From contig WQTQ01000219.1 in NCBI GenBank assembly GCA_009786175.1, positions 1 to 30,529 of the forward strand: DNA of 30,529 nt. Reading direction: 5' to 3'. A model generated the notes under the pieces. It saw only the letters and a program-made list of their open reading frames with translations, was not told where the DNA came from and ran no database searches. Numbering within the stretch: position 1 is the stretch's first letter; every line of letters begins with the position of its first letter. The translations under genes were made by a program, and so were the position numbers. Shown piece after piece: positions 8,962 to 15,807 of this stretch. This DNA comes from Bacillota bacterium (lineage in GTDB: Bacteria > Bacillota_A > Clostridia > Lachnospirales > WQUN01).

Positions 8962-9651
8962 ATGCGTTGGATTATGGGCTACTGTATTGCAATATGCTTG
9001 CTGCTGGTAATAATTAGTCAAAGCATCATTTTTCCTACGTTTTTTATGCCCTTTTTTACATGGCAGTACAACCGCTTGGGTGTAGCCGAAACAGTACAAA
9101 TGGAGAAAGATGAACTGATGCGCGTAACCACAGACTTACTGGACTACATGCGCAACCGCCGTGACAGCCTGGAAGATGTGTATGCCATAGTGGCCGGGCA
9201 GGAGCGCAGGTTTTTCAGCGACATTGAAATACGCCATATGATAGATGTGCTGGATTTGTACAATGTAGCGTTTATGATACGCAACATAGCTTTTTTTGTA
9301 ATGGTGGGGCTAATATTGTGTATGATTCTTTTGAAATACCGTGTACTGTATGTTTTGGCCCGCTGCTGCAGGGAAGTTCTGACCGGTTTTATGATTTTGT
9401 CTGCCATTTTGGTTGGCCTTATTGCGATAAATTTCGAGCGGGCGTTTGATATTTTTCACGTTATATTTTTTAACAACGACTACTGGATTTTGGACCCGCG
9501 GGTAGATTTACTGATTAACATGGTACCAATTTACTTCTTTATTCACATCTCCATATTTATTGCGTTGCTGTTAGTACTTTCATCTGCCGTAATTATTGTA
9601 ACGGCTACAGTGTACTTGCGGCATACGTCACAGCAAATGTTTGACCTATGA
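8962..9651 (+). CDS. DUF1461 (TIGR01906-type) integral membrane protein
   Basis: The function of this family is unknown. The N-terminus is a membrane segment, followed by an extracytoplasmic region of about 70 residues carrying family-like motifs: LGVAETVQMEKDELMRVT, LLDYMRNRRDSLE, and a FFSDIEIRHMIDV segment. Three more hydrophobic segments follow, giving about four membrane spans. ATG at 8962 is favoured, since AAAGGG lies about 8 bases upstream; GTG 8953 and ATG 8956 are alternatives. Its stop overlaps the start of the next gene by 4 bp (ATGA), so the two are likely made together. Confidence 0.75.
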   Translation: MRWIMGYCIAICLLLVIISQSIIFPTFFMPFFTWQYNRLGVAETVQMEKDELMRVTTDLLDYMRNRRDSLEDVYAIVAGQERRFFSDIEIRHMIDVLDLYNVAFMIRNIAFFVMVGLILCMILLKYRVLYVLARCCREVLTGFMILSAILVGLIAINFERAFDIFHVIFFNNDYWILDPRVDLLINMVPIYFFIHISIFIALLLVLSSAVIIVTATVYLRHTSQQMFDL

Positions 9652-10574
9652 GCCGGGCTGTAAAAGTACGGCGTGCAATTTTATGGCTGCTGTTTGGTAC
9701 CGGCAGCATTTCCCGTATAAAGCGTATGCCGATTCGTTGGAAAATTGTCAGGCCATTGCTGCTGCTTGCAGTGGTAATTATTGTATTTATCTTTATTAGA
9801 GTAATTTTGTGGATACTGCTGACGGTTGTTTCTATTTTTGTCCTGCTTGTAATATTGCTGGCCATTCCTATGCGGTACAATGTAAGGGCAAGTACGGTTT
9901 CCGGCGGGGAAAAGACGGCACTGGCAAAAATGAATTATTTTTTTTGGCTGGTTAGGGCTGTTTATGTATACGAAGAGGGTGACAGTCAGTTTAAAGCCTA
10001 TATTGGCTGGTATCAATTAGGCAGCAGAAAAAAGAAGGTGAAGAAAGCAGAAAATGCGGTTTTGGAAAGCGTGGCCCCAAGTGCCGAACAGTCTGATGAA
10101 AAAGAGCCCGAATCCAAGGCCGAAAAGATGCCGGAGCCAGACCGTAAGCCTGCAGGCCGCTTTAAATCAATTAAGGATACGTATGCAAAAATTAAAGCCA
10201 ACATAAACGTGGTATTGACATATCCTAACCGGAAAATTATTACGGAGCTTATATTTGGCACCACCAAGAAACTATTCAAAATTGTAAAGCCAAAGCATTT
10301 TGACATTTATGGCACCGTAGGGTTTGCGGACCCGGCAAAAACGGGAATGTTTATAGGCCTTTACGAGGCCATTACGGAACTGTTTGGAATAAGGCAAAAT
10401 GTACGCCTTCACGGTAATTTTGATACGCCAAGTATGGCAGCAGACCTTCAAGTTACCGCAAAAGGAAGCATTAGTATAGCCCGTATGGCATTTCCCATAA
10501 TAATGTTAATAATAAAAAAACCAATACGCACACTAATAAAAGATCTGCTAAGAGAGGAAGATTCCAATGAGTAA
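9648..10574 (+). CDS. DUF2953 membrane-associated protein (YtfI-like)
   Basis: A 308-aa protein with two N-terminal hydrophobic stretches (about residues 30-52 and 55-68), then a charged linker rich in Lys and Glu (about 125-170), and a C-terminal region resembling DUF2953, including FDIYGTVGFADPAKTG. In Bacillus the DUF2953 protein YtfI is encoded next to YtfJ; the same pairing here supports the assignment. Its biochemical role is unknown. The start overlaps DUF1461 by 4 bp, and its last 8 bp overlap the ytfJ-like gene, indicating tight translational coupling. Confidence 0.75.
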   Translation: MSRAVKVRRAILWLLFGTGSISRIKRMPIRWKIVRPLLLLAVVIIVFIFIRVILWILLTVVSIFVLLVILLAIPMRYNVRASTVSGGEKTALAKMNYFFWLVRAVYVYEEGDSQFKAYIGWYQLGSRKKKVKKAENAVLESVAPSAEQSDEKEPESKAEKMPEPDRKPAGRFKSIKDTYAKIKANINVVLTYPNRKIITELIFGTTKKLFKIVKPKHFDIYGTVGFADPAKTGMFIGLYEAITELFGIRQNVRLHGNFDTPSMAADLQVTAKGSISIARMAFPIIMLIIKKPIRTLIKDLLREEDSNE

Positions 10575-11001
10575 CAGCACCAACGAAAGCTTGAAAGTGT
10601 TATTTTCCAGAATGGATGAATTTGTTAACACAAAGACTGTTGTGGGCGACCCTATAGTTATGGGCGAAACAACCATTATCCCGCTTGTAGATGTGTCTTT
10701 TGGGATGGCCACAGGTGTAACAGCCACAAAAGAAGATGAACCAAAAGGCAAAGGCAAAGATGGCGGCGCAGGCGGGATGGGTGCTAAAATGACACCGTCC
10801 GCAGTTATTGTAATTACTAACGGCTCTGTTCAGCTTGTAAATGTAAAAAACCAGGAAAGTATGGGCAAAATAATTGACATGATCCCCGGCATAGTAACGA
10901 AATTCAGCTCATTGTTTGGCAAAAAAGACGATTTTGAGGCATTCGCAGATAAGGTAGAGGATGCAGGGTTTCAGTTTGAAGACCTTGCGACAGAAGAGTA
11001 A
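10567..11001 (+). CDS. ytfJ: GerW/YtfJ-family sporulation protein
   Basis: YtfJ (GerW) of Bacillus is a forespore-expressed protein needed for the response of spores to certain germinants. The characteristic N-terminus is seen: a short helix, then VVGDPIVMGETTIIPLVDVSFG, followed by a glycine-rich turn (GKGKDGGAGGMG) and the core strand TPSAVIVITNGSVQLV. At 144 aa it matches the family. This supports a spore-forming host. It is the last gene of the operon. Its 3' 98 bp overlap the minus-strand S66 peptidase gene, and no separate terminator is visible between them. Confidence 0.9.
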   Translation: MSNSTNESLKVLFSRMDEFVNTKTVVGDPIVMGETTIIPLVDVSFGMATGVTATKEDEPKGKGKDGGAGGMGAKMTPSAVIVITNGSVQLVNVKNQESMGKIIDMIPGIVTKFSSLFGKKDDFEAFADKVEDAGFQFEDLATEE

Positions 11002-11800
11002 CCGTTTGTCCCAGCGGCAGTGTAATGTTTGGCGTGGTATGTCCGCAGGGCAGCCCCCAAATGGCAGGTTTTCTTTCGGATATTACCAACTCCTGTATGG
11101 CTGTGTGTAGAGTGTCCAGGCTTTCCGGCGAAAAATCGCCAAAAGCTATACCTGCCGCATCTTTAAATTTGCCTGCCAGTTTTAACTGCAAAAGTAATCT
11201 GTCAACCCGGTAAGGCTCTTCCTTTGTTTCTTCCAGAAACAGGATGCGCCCCCGGGTTTTTATTTCGTAAGGTGTACCCAATGTAGAGGCAATAATGCTA
11301 AGGTTGCCCCCGGTAAGAATGCCTGCTGCGCGGCCTGGGTAAAGTGCTGCTGCGGGCAAGTGAAAAGCCCAGCCTACTGTAAAATTTGAGCCGCAGGAAG
11401 CAGGCATTGGTCCATGAAATGTTGCCAAGCCGCAAAACTGGTTTAACACAATGTGCAGTGCGGTAACATCGCTGAACCCAACAAATATTTTGGGGTTACG
11501 GCGAATCAGTTCGTAATTTAAACATGGCAGCAGCCGCGCGGCCCCGTAGCCGCCCCGTGCCGCAAATATGCCCTTTATGCTTTTGTCCGCAAAAGCGGCG
11601 TGTAAGTCGTTCAGGCGCAGACTGTCCTCCCCTGCAAGGTAGCTCCCGTGGGATGCGTAACAGCTGTCCATAACTTTAACTTGCAGGCCCAAATCTTTTA
11701 ACTTTTGTACTCCGTTTTCCAATTTTTCTGTATTACATATTCCGGATGTGGCGGTTACGGCCACCGTGTCCCCTTTCGTAAGCGGTCTTGGTATTTGCAT
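10904..11800 (-). CDS. S66-family LD-carboxypeptidase (LdcA/MccF-like)
   Basis: A cytoplasmic serine peptidase that removes the terminal D-alanine from muropeptide tetrapeptides during peptidoglycan recycling; MccF-type relatives cleave peptide-nucleotide antibiotics. The catalytic triad is visible: Ser110 in GFSDVTAL, Glu190 in FLEETKEEP, and His254 in GHTTPNITLPLG. The start at 11800 (ATG) is chosen because AAAGGATG lies upstream and the protein then begins MQIPRPLTKGDTV, as in the family; an extension to 11896 would add 32 untypical residues. The resulting 298 aa is near family length. Its last 98 bp run antisense to the end of the ytfJ-like gene, and the final ~15 residues look like a non-conserved tail. 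Confidence 0.88.
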   Translation of the reverse strand: MQIPRPLTKGDTVAVTATSGICNTEKLENGVQKLKDLGLQVKVMDSCYASHGSYLAGEDSLRLNDLHAAFADKSIKGIFAARGGYGAARLLPCLNYELIRRNPKIFVGFSDVTALHIVLNQFCGLATFHGPMPASCGSNFTVGWAFHLPAAALYPGRAAGILTGGNLSIIASTLGTPYEIKTRGRILFLEETKEEPYRVDRLLLQLKLAGKFKDAAGIAFGDFSPESLDTLHTAIQELVISERKPAIWGLPCGHTTPNITLPLGQTVTLLSQGLQTETLHPLPYLRMPQNRLFCQTMS

Positions 11801-11817
11801 AACTATACATCCTTTGC

Positions 11818-11846
11818 TTGCCAAAGGCGGCGTATTTAAGTACAAT
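11818..11846 (+). promoter_or_regulatory. Promoter for the NAT-family acetyltransferase
   Basis: TTGCCA (11818-11823), 17-nt spacer, TACAAT (11841-11846). Both boxes are near consensus. The 5' leader is about 25 nt and contains GGAGG (11867-11871) before the ATG at 11879. Confidence 0.6.
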
Positions 11847-11878
11847 GCCGGTAAAAATAATACATAGGAGGAATATTT

Positions 11879-12643
11879 ATGATAAGCCCCATGCAATTAA
11901 TCGAAGATTTTAGGAAACTGGGGGTACTGGAAGACGATACAATTATCATCCATTCGTCTTACAACGCGCTTAAGGGCGGCGGGCAAATTGACGGCGGCCC
12001 TGTTGCTGTAATTGCCGCGTTAAAGGAGTTGGTAAAACACGGCACACTAATGTTCCCTACATTAAGCTGGGAGAGTGTGTCATCGTCCAACCCCCGTTTT
12101 ATTACAAAGGAAACTGTAAGCTGCGTGGGAATTTTGCCGGAAATTATGCGGCAATCGGAAGGGGTTGTGCGAAGCGTACACCCTACCCACAGTGTTGCCA
12201 TATGGGGCAAGGATGCCCAAACCATAGCAGATGCCCACATCCGCGATTTTACGCCTGTAGGGCCCAACTCGCCGTTTCATGAAGTACGCCGCAGGAACGG
12301 TAAAATAATCATGCTTGGCTGTGGGTTGGAATCTAACACGTCTATGCACGGGGTAGAGGAGCTTATTGCGCCGTACTATGTTTATGGCGAAAATACAGAT
12401 TACGAATTGGTTTTAGAAAATGGCGAAACCGTAACACAAGCTTACTTAAACCACGGCTTTGACGGCATAGAGCAGCGTTATGAGCGTATTTTAGACCTGC
12501 TTTCCCCCGGGGAATTTGCCCGGGGCAAGGTGTTGAATGCAGACTGTACCGTGTACAGCGCGAAAGCAGTTTGGGAAAAGGGCATTAATAAATTGCGGGA
12601 AGACAAGCTTTATTTTGTAGATGTGACAGATGCGAAGCAGTAA
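11879..12643 (+). CDS. Antibiotic_NAT (AAC(3)-like) N-acetyltransferase family protein
   Basis: A 254-aa member of the fold family that includes aminoglycoside 3-N-acetyltransferases, which use acetyl-CoA. Motifs seen: DDTIIIHSSYNALK near the N-terminus, GTLMFPTLSW, SVHPTHSVAIWG, a SPFHEV segment and GCGLESNTSMHGVEE. These match the family well. Many chromosomal members have no demonstrated drug activity, and some act on other amines, so resistance should not be assumed. It has its own promoter and is followed eight bases later by a 13-bp palindrome. It is read divergently from the S66 peptidase gene. Confidence 0.85.
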   Translation: MISPMQLIEDFRKLGVLEDDTIIIHSSYNALKGGGQIDGGPVAVIAALKELVKHGTLMFPTLSWESVSSSNPRFITKETVSCVGILPEIMRQSEGVVRSVHPTHSVAIWGKDAQTIADAHIRDFTPVGPNSPFHEVRRRNGKIIMLGCGLESNTSMHGVEELIAPYYVYGENTDYELVLENGETVTQAYLNHGFDGIEQRYERILDLLSPGEFARGKVLNADCTVYSAKAVWEKGINKLREDKLYFVDVTDAKQ

Positions 12644-12651
12644 AACATTTT

Positions 12652-12684
12652 ATTCAGTTGGTCCAATATTGGGACCAACTGAAT
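12652..12684. repeat. Palindromic intergenic repeat, family B copy 1
   Basis: ATTCAGTTGGTCC (12652-12664) is an exact inverted match to 12672-12684, with a 7-nt loop. The same core is repeated at 26683-26721. Both copies lie just after a stop codon. Here no T-run follows, so it may be a weak terminator or mRNA 3'-end stabiliser; an operator for the GH9-like gene 32 bp downstream is an alternative. Confidence 0.75.
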
Positions 12685-12715
12685 GCGAAATTAATCTAAG
12701 ACGGAGGTCACTATT

Positions 12716-15199
12716 ATGAACAATCCACAGGGCTTCAAATTATCACCGCAGCTGGGCTATTTTCAGAACCTGGGCGTAGATGTAATGGCGTTTGACGACA
12801 TTTATCCGGAAGGGCACCAATCTGGGGTAAGTATTATTATGCATGGCAACAGGGTAGCCACCAACGGAGATATTCGTCTGGAACAAACCCCCGGCCAATG
12901 GCAGCCCGTACCAAAACAAGGGGAGCGGAAACTTGACGAAGACGCAAACACAATTACAACAGAACTTGCTTTCCCGGACGAATCCCGTCATTTGCGGGGC
13001 TTTAACCCAATGATTTACCCAGATTTCCGCTTTAACTACACCGTTACGGTAAAAGGCGAAGGAGACAAAGTTACAGTAAATGTAGATTTAGACACCCCGG
13101 TGCCGGTAAAGCTGCTGGGCAAAGTGTGTTTTAACCTGGAGCTGTTCCCCGGCGCATTGTTCGGCAAGCCATGGATAATGGACAACAAGCAAGGCATTTT
13201 CCCGGAGCAGCCAAACGGCCCAACCTTAACACTTACACCAAATTATTTGCACACAGGGGATTTTGCCCAGCCGGATGCAAAGGCAGATATAAAGCGGCTC
13301 TCCGGCAATAATACAACCTACAACCCAATAATCGCCGACGATATTATTGCCGAGCCATATGCAGTGGGTAAACGGTTTACCGTCCGGCCGGACTGCCGGT
13401 ACAACTGTTTCACCATCGAAAGCAAAGGTTCGGAGCTGAAACTGTACGATGGCCGTATGAACCACAATAACGGCTGGTTTACAGTTAGCAGCGGAGTACC
13501 TGCCGGGGCCACAAAAAACGCCATTCAATGGGTAATTACCCCAAGTGTTGTACAAGATTGGCTGTACCTGCCTGTTGTGCAAACATCCCAGGTTGGCTAC
13601 CACCCGGGCCAGCCAAAAGTAGCTGTAATAGAACTGGACAAGCGGGAAGAAAAACGCGAAAACGCGGTACTGTACAAGATAACGGAAAACGGCCCGCAGC
13701 AGATTCTTACCGCAAGCGGACAGGAGTGGGGCCAATTCCTGCGCTACAACTACGTGAAATTTGACTTTACAAGTATAAAGGAAGAAGGCCTGTACAAAGT
13801 TGCGTACGGCACTTCCGAGTCTTCCATTTTCCGCATTGCGGCGGATGTTTACGACAGGGGCGTTTGGCAGCCCGTGTTGGAATATTTTCTTCCGGTGCAA
13901 ATGTGCCACATGCGCGTAAACGAAAAATACCGCGTATGGCATGGCCTTTGCCACGAAGACGATGCCCGTATGGCTCCTGTAAATTACAACCACATTGACG
14001 GATATGTACAGGGGGATTCTACCCTTACAAAATATAAGCCCGGCGACATTGTGCCCGGGCTAAATGTAGGCGGCTGGCACGATGCCGGCGATTACGATCT
14101 GCGTGTGGAATCCCAAGCAGGTGAATTTTACATTTTGACAATGGCATACGAGGCCTTTGATGTGAACTACGACACCACAACAATTTGCCAAAAAGCTAAG
14201 CTTGTAGAAATACACCAGCCCGACGGCAAAAATGATATTCTGCAGCAAATTGAACACGGCGTACTAACCGTAGTTGCCGGGTACCGCGCCCTTGGGCGGC
14301 TTTACCGGGGCATTATTGAAAACGACTTGCGCCAATATGTTATGCTTGGGGACAGCGCGGCACTTACAGATAATATTATAGGCAATGACGACGACCGCTG
14401 GGTTTTTACGGAAGATAACCCGCCGCGGGAACTGTCAACGGCAGCCCACCTTGCGGCTGCAGCGCGCACCTTAAAGGGCTTTAACGACGAACTAAGCGGC
14501 CAGGCATTGGAAGCGGCACGTGAGCTGTTCGAAATCACTAAAGTTGAAAACGACCGGGCAAAAAACGCGAAAATACACGCGGCGGTAGAGCTTTACCTTA
14601 CCACCGGCAATCAAATTTACAAAGACTTCCTGCTTGCGGAGGTTGAGTTTATAACAGGGCAAATTAGCCAACTTGGCTGGATTGTCGCCCGTGCAGAGCA
14701 AAAAATGCAGGACGACGGCTTTACAAAAGCAATACGCGCCGCACTGCCAGCGTTAAAAGAATCCTTTGTAAAACAAAGCGCGGAAACCCCTTACGGAATC
14801 CCTTACCGCCCGCATATTTGGGGTGCAGGCTGGAATATTCAGCGGCTTGGCTACGAATACTACTTCCTGCACAAAGCCTACCCGGATATTTTTGAACCGG
14901 ACATGATCTTTGATTCCCTCAATTTTATTTTGGGGTGCCACCCGGGTTCCAATACAGTATCATTTGCTTCCGGTGTTGGTGCAAAATCGGCTACGGTTGG
15001 CTACGGCCTAAACCGGGCAGATTGGTCTTACATCCCCGGCGGTGTTGTTTCCGGTACGGCACTTATCCGCCCAGACTTCCCGGAGCTGTTAGAGTTCCCG
15101 TACCTGTGGCAGCAAGTTGAATACGTAATGGGGGGCGGTTCCTCCCATTACATGTTCCTGGTTTTGGCGGCGCAACACGTTTTGCGAGGAATGAAATGA
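12716..15199 (+). CDS. Intracellular glycoside hydrolase family 9-like protein
   Basis: GH9 enzymes hydrolyse beta-1,4-glucans and related glycans by inversion. Three parts can be seen in 827 aa: an N-terminal beta-rich region (1-280) that I do not recognise, a CelD_N-type Ig-like domain (about 285-375, starting near VVQTSQVGYHP), and an alpha-helical GH9-like region (about 385-825). The motif GGWHDAGDYD contains the paired Asp456 and Asp459 of the family. However, the C-terminal signatures are altered: the usual PHHR-type segment reads VGYGLNRAD, and the NE motif carrying the catalytic acid aligns with GGGSSHY (806-812). There is no signal peptide, so it should act in the cytoplasm on imported oligosaccharides. 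RBS is GGAGG before ATG 12716. Its last codons (LRGMK) lie in the left inverted repeat of the following GIY-YIG element. Activity is uncertain. Confidence 0.82.
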   Translation: MNNPQGFKLSPQLGYFQNLGVDVMAFDDIYPEGHQSGVSIIMHGNRVATNGDIRLEQTPGQWQPVPKQGERKLDEDANTITTELAFPDESRHLRGFNPMIYPDFRFNYTVTVKGEGDKVTVNVDLDTPVPVKLLGKVCFNLELFPGALFGKPWIMDNKQGIFPEQPNGPTLTLTPNYLHTGDFAQPDAKADIKRLSGNNTTYNPIIADDIIAEPYAVGKRFTVRPDCRYNCFTIESKGSELKLYDGRMNHNNGWFTVSSGVPAGATKNAIQWVITPSVVQDWLYLPVVQTSQVGYHPGQPKVAVIELDKREEKRENAVLYKITENGPQQILTASGQEWGQFLRYNYVKFDFTSIKEEGLYKVAYGTSESSIFRIAADVYDRGVWQPVLEYFLPVQMCHMRVNEKYRVWHGLCHEDDARMAPVNYNHIDGYVQGDSTLTKYKPGDIVPGLNVGGWHDAGDYDLRVESQAGEFYILTMAYEAFDVNYDTTTICQKAKLVEIHQPDGKNDILQQIEHGVLTVVAGYRALGRLYRGIIENDLRQYVMLGDSAALTDNIIGNDDDRWVFTEDNPPRELSTAAHLAAAARTLKGFNDELSGQALEAARELFEITKVENDRAKNAKIHAAVELYLTTGNQIYKDFLLAEVEFITGQISQLGWIVARAEQKMQDDGFTKAIRAALPALKESFVKQSAETPYGIPYRPHIWGAGWNIQRLGYEYYFLHKAYPDIFEPDMIFDSLNFILGCHPGSNTVSFASGVGAKSATVGYGLNRADWSYIPGGVVSGTALIRPDFPELLEFPYLWQQVEYVMGGGSSHYMFLVLAAQHVLRGMK

Positions 15200-15219
15200 C
15201 GAAGCAATCCAGTGACTTT
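15182..15219 (+). repeat. Left inverted repeat of the GIY-YIG element
   Basis: Starts TTGCGAGGAATGAAATGACG and continues with AAGCAATCCAGTGACTTT. It covers the last codons and the stop of the GH9-like gene. The 21-bp block GACGAAGCAATCCAGTGACTTT (one base different) is found inverted at the right end. Confidence 0.8.
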
Positions 15220-15241
15220 TAAATTACAACGGAGGTGTGAA

Positions 15242-15544
15242 ATGTCTATTACCAAAAAAGCCTATGTATACATCCTATTCAACAAACGCAACGGCACGCT
15301 CTACACCGGCGTCACTTCCGACTTAGTAAAGCGCGTTAACCAACACAAAACCAAAGCAACAGATGGTTTTACAGGCCGATACGATGTAAATAAGCTTGGG
15401 TATTATGAAGTTCACAGCGATATACAAGCAGCAAGGGAGCGAGAGTATCAAATTAAGGCCGGTTCCCGCAACAAGAAGCTGGAATTGATACAAGGCATGA
15501 ACCCTTATTGGAATGACTTGTATGAGTCGGTTTTGCGAGGGTAA
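15242..15544 (+). CDS. Small orphan GIY-YIG (URI-type) endonuclease
   Basis: A 100-aa single-domain protein of the COG2827/YhbQ-like GIY-YIG group, predicted to nick or cut DNA; physiological roles are mostly unknown. Catalytic elements: Y8-V-Y10 for GIY, Y21-T-G23 for YIG, Arg31 in LVKRVNQHK, and Glu68 in EREYQIK for metal binding. The closing motif NPYWNDLY (87-94) is typical. The ATG at 15242 is chosen over an upstream GTG (15212) because GGAGGTG (15231-15237) sits right before it and the GTG lies inside the repeat. It is the only gene between two inverted repeats, so a link between nuclease and repeat is suggested. Its 3' end (GTTTTGCGAGG, 15530-15540) repeats the 11 bases at 15179-15189 at the end of the GH9-like gene. 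Confidence 0.9.
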   Translation: MSITKKAYVYILFNKRNGTLYTGVTSDLVKRVNQHKTKATDGFTGRYDVNKLGYYEVHSDIQAAREREYQIKAGSRNKKLELIQGMNPYWNDLYESVLRG

Positions 15545-15582
15545 AGTCGCTGGATTGCTTCGTCGCCTTGCGGCTCCTCGCA
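15543..15582 (-). repeat. Right inverted repeat of the GIY-YIG element
   Basis: Inverted partner of 15182-15219. It carries AAAGTCGCTGGATTGCTTCG followed by a GTC-rich centre and TCCTCGCAA. The adjacent bases form an extra stem GCGGCT/AGCCGC (15570-15575 with 15584-15589), so this end is itself a hairpin. Confidence 0.8.
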
Positions 15583-15618
15583 AAGCCGCTCGCAGCCTGT
15601 AACCAAACCGTAACATAA

Positions 15619-15663
15619 GCGATGCTCATTTAAACAAAATTAACTGGGCATCGCATTTTTTTT
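15619..15663 (+). terminator. Rho-independent terminator after the GIY-YIG element
   Basis: GCGATGC (15619-15625) pairs with GCATCGC (15648-15654); eight T residues follow at 15656-15663. The loop is long (22 nt), but the stem plus T-tract is convincing. It separates the GH9-like/GIY-YIG transcript from the ABC transporter promoter 32 bp downstream. Confidence 0.72.
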
Positions 15664-15691
15664 GTGCAAATTTTCCTATAGAAGATTTTTG

Positions 15692-15712
15692 TTGTTGCAC
15701 ATATCACAACAA
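15692..15712. promoter_or_regulatory. Possible operator over the ABC operon promoter
   Basis: Inverted repeat TTGTTG (15692-15697) and CAACAA (15707-15712) with a 9-nt centre. It overlaps the -35 box at 15695-15700, the expected place for a repressor. No regulator gene is present in the window, so the binding protein is unknown. Confidence 0.4.
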
Positions 15713-15723
15713 GGTTGTATAAT
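15695..15723 (+). promoter_or_regulatory. Promoter for the ABC transporter operon
   Basis: TTGCAC (15695-15700), 17-nt spacer, TATAAT (15718-15723). This places the transcript start near 15730 and argues that the first permease begins at the GTG at 15808 and not at upstream in-frame codons. Confidence 0.72.
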
Positions 15724-15807
15724 AACTCCAACTTGATTGGGGAATATGGCAAATGGCTTGCATTTTCCATATTTATTAACCAAAATACATGTGAATTGGG
15801 GTGTTTT

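Larger units (their letters stand above)
15182..15582. mobile_element. Inverted-repeat element enclosing a GIY-YIG gene
   Basis: The left repeat 15182-15219 and the right repeat 15543-15582 are inverted copies sharing TTGCGAGGA at the outer side and GACGAAGCAATCCAG(T/C)GACTTT at the inner side, with a variable 6-9 nt centre. They bracket a single small GIY-YIG gene, giving a 401-bp unit. No transposase is present. The repeat resembles the dispersed GCGAGGA/GACGAAGCAATCCAG sequences I recall from many bacterial genomes. That it moves, or is moved by the nuclease, is inference. Confidence 0.65.

Noticed and set aside
11879..12643. Aminoglycoside resistance gene
   Set aside because: Only family membership is visible; many chromosomal members have no drug activity, and the gene has no resistance-cassette context.
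13226..13993. 255-codon open frame antisense to the GH9-like gene
   Set aside because: The translated sequence resembles no family I know and lies wholly inside a well-supported gene.
14034..14061. Inverted repeat AGCCCGG/CCGGGCT inside the GH9-like gene
   Set aside because: A short stem in GC-rich coding sequence with ordinary codons; this is expected by chance.
15715..15807. N-terminal extension of the LplB-like permease
   Set aside because: It would start inside the promoter (-10 at 15718-15723) and adds 31 residues not typical of the family.
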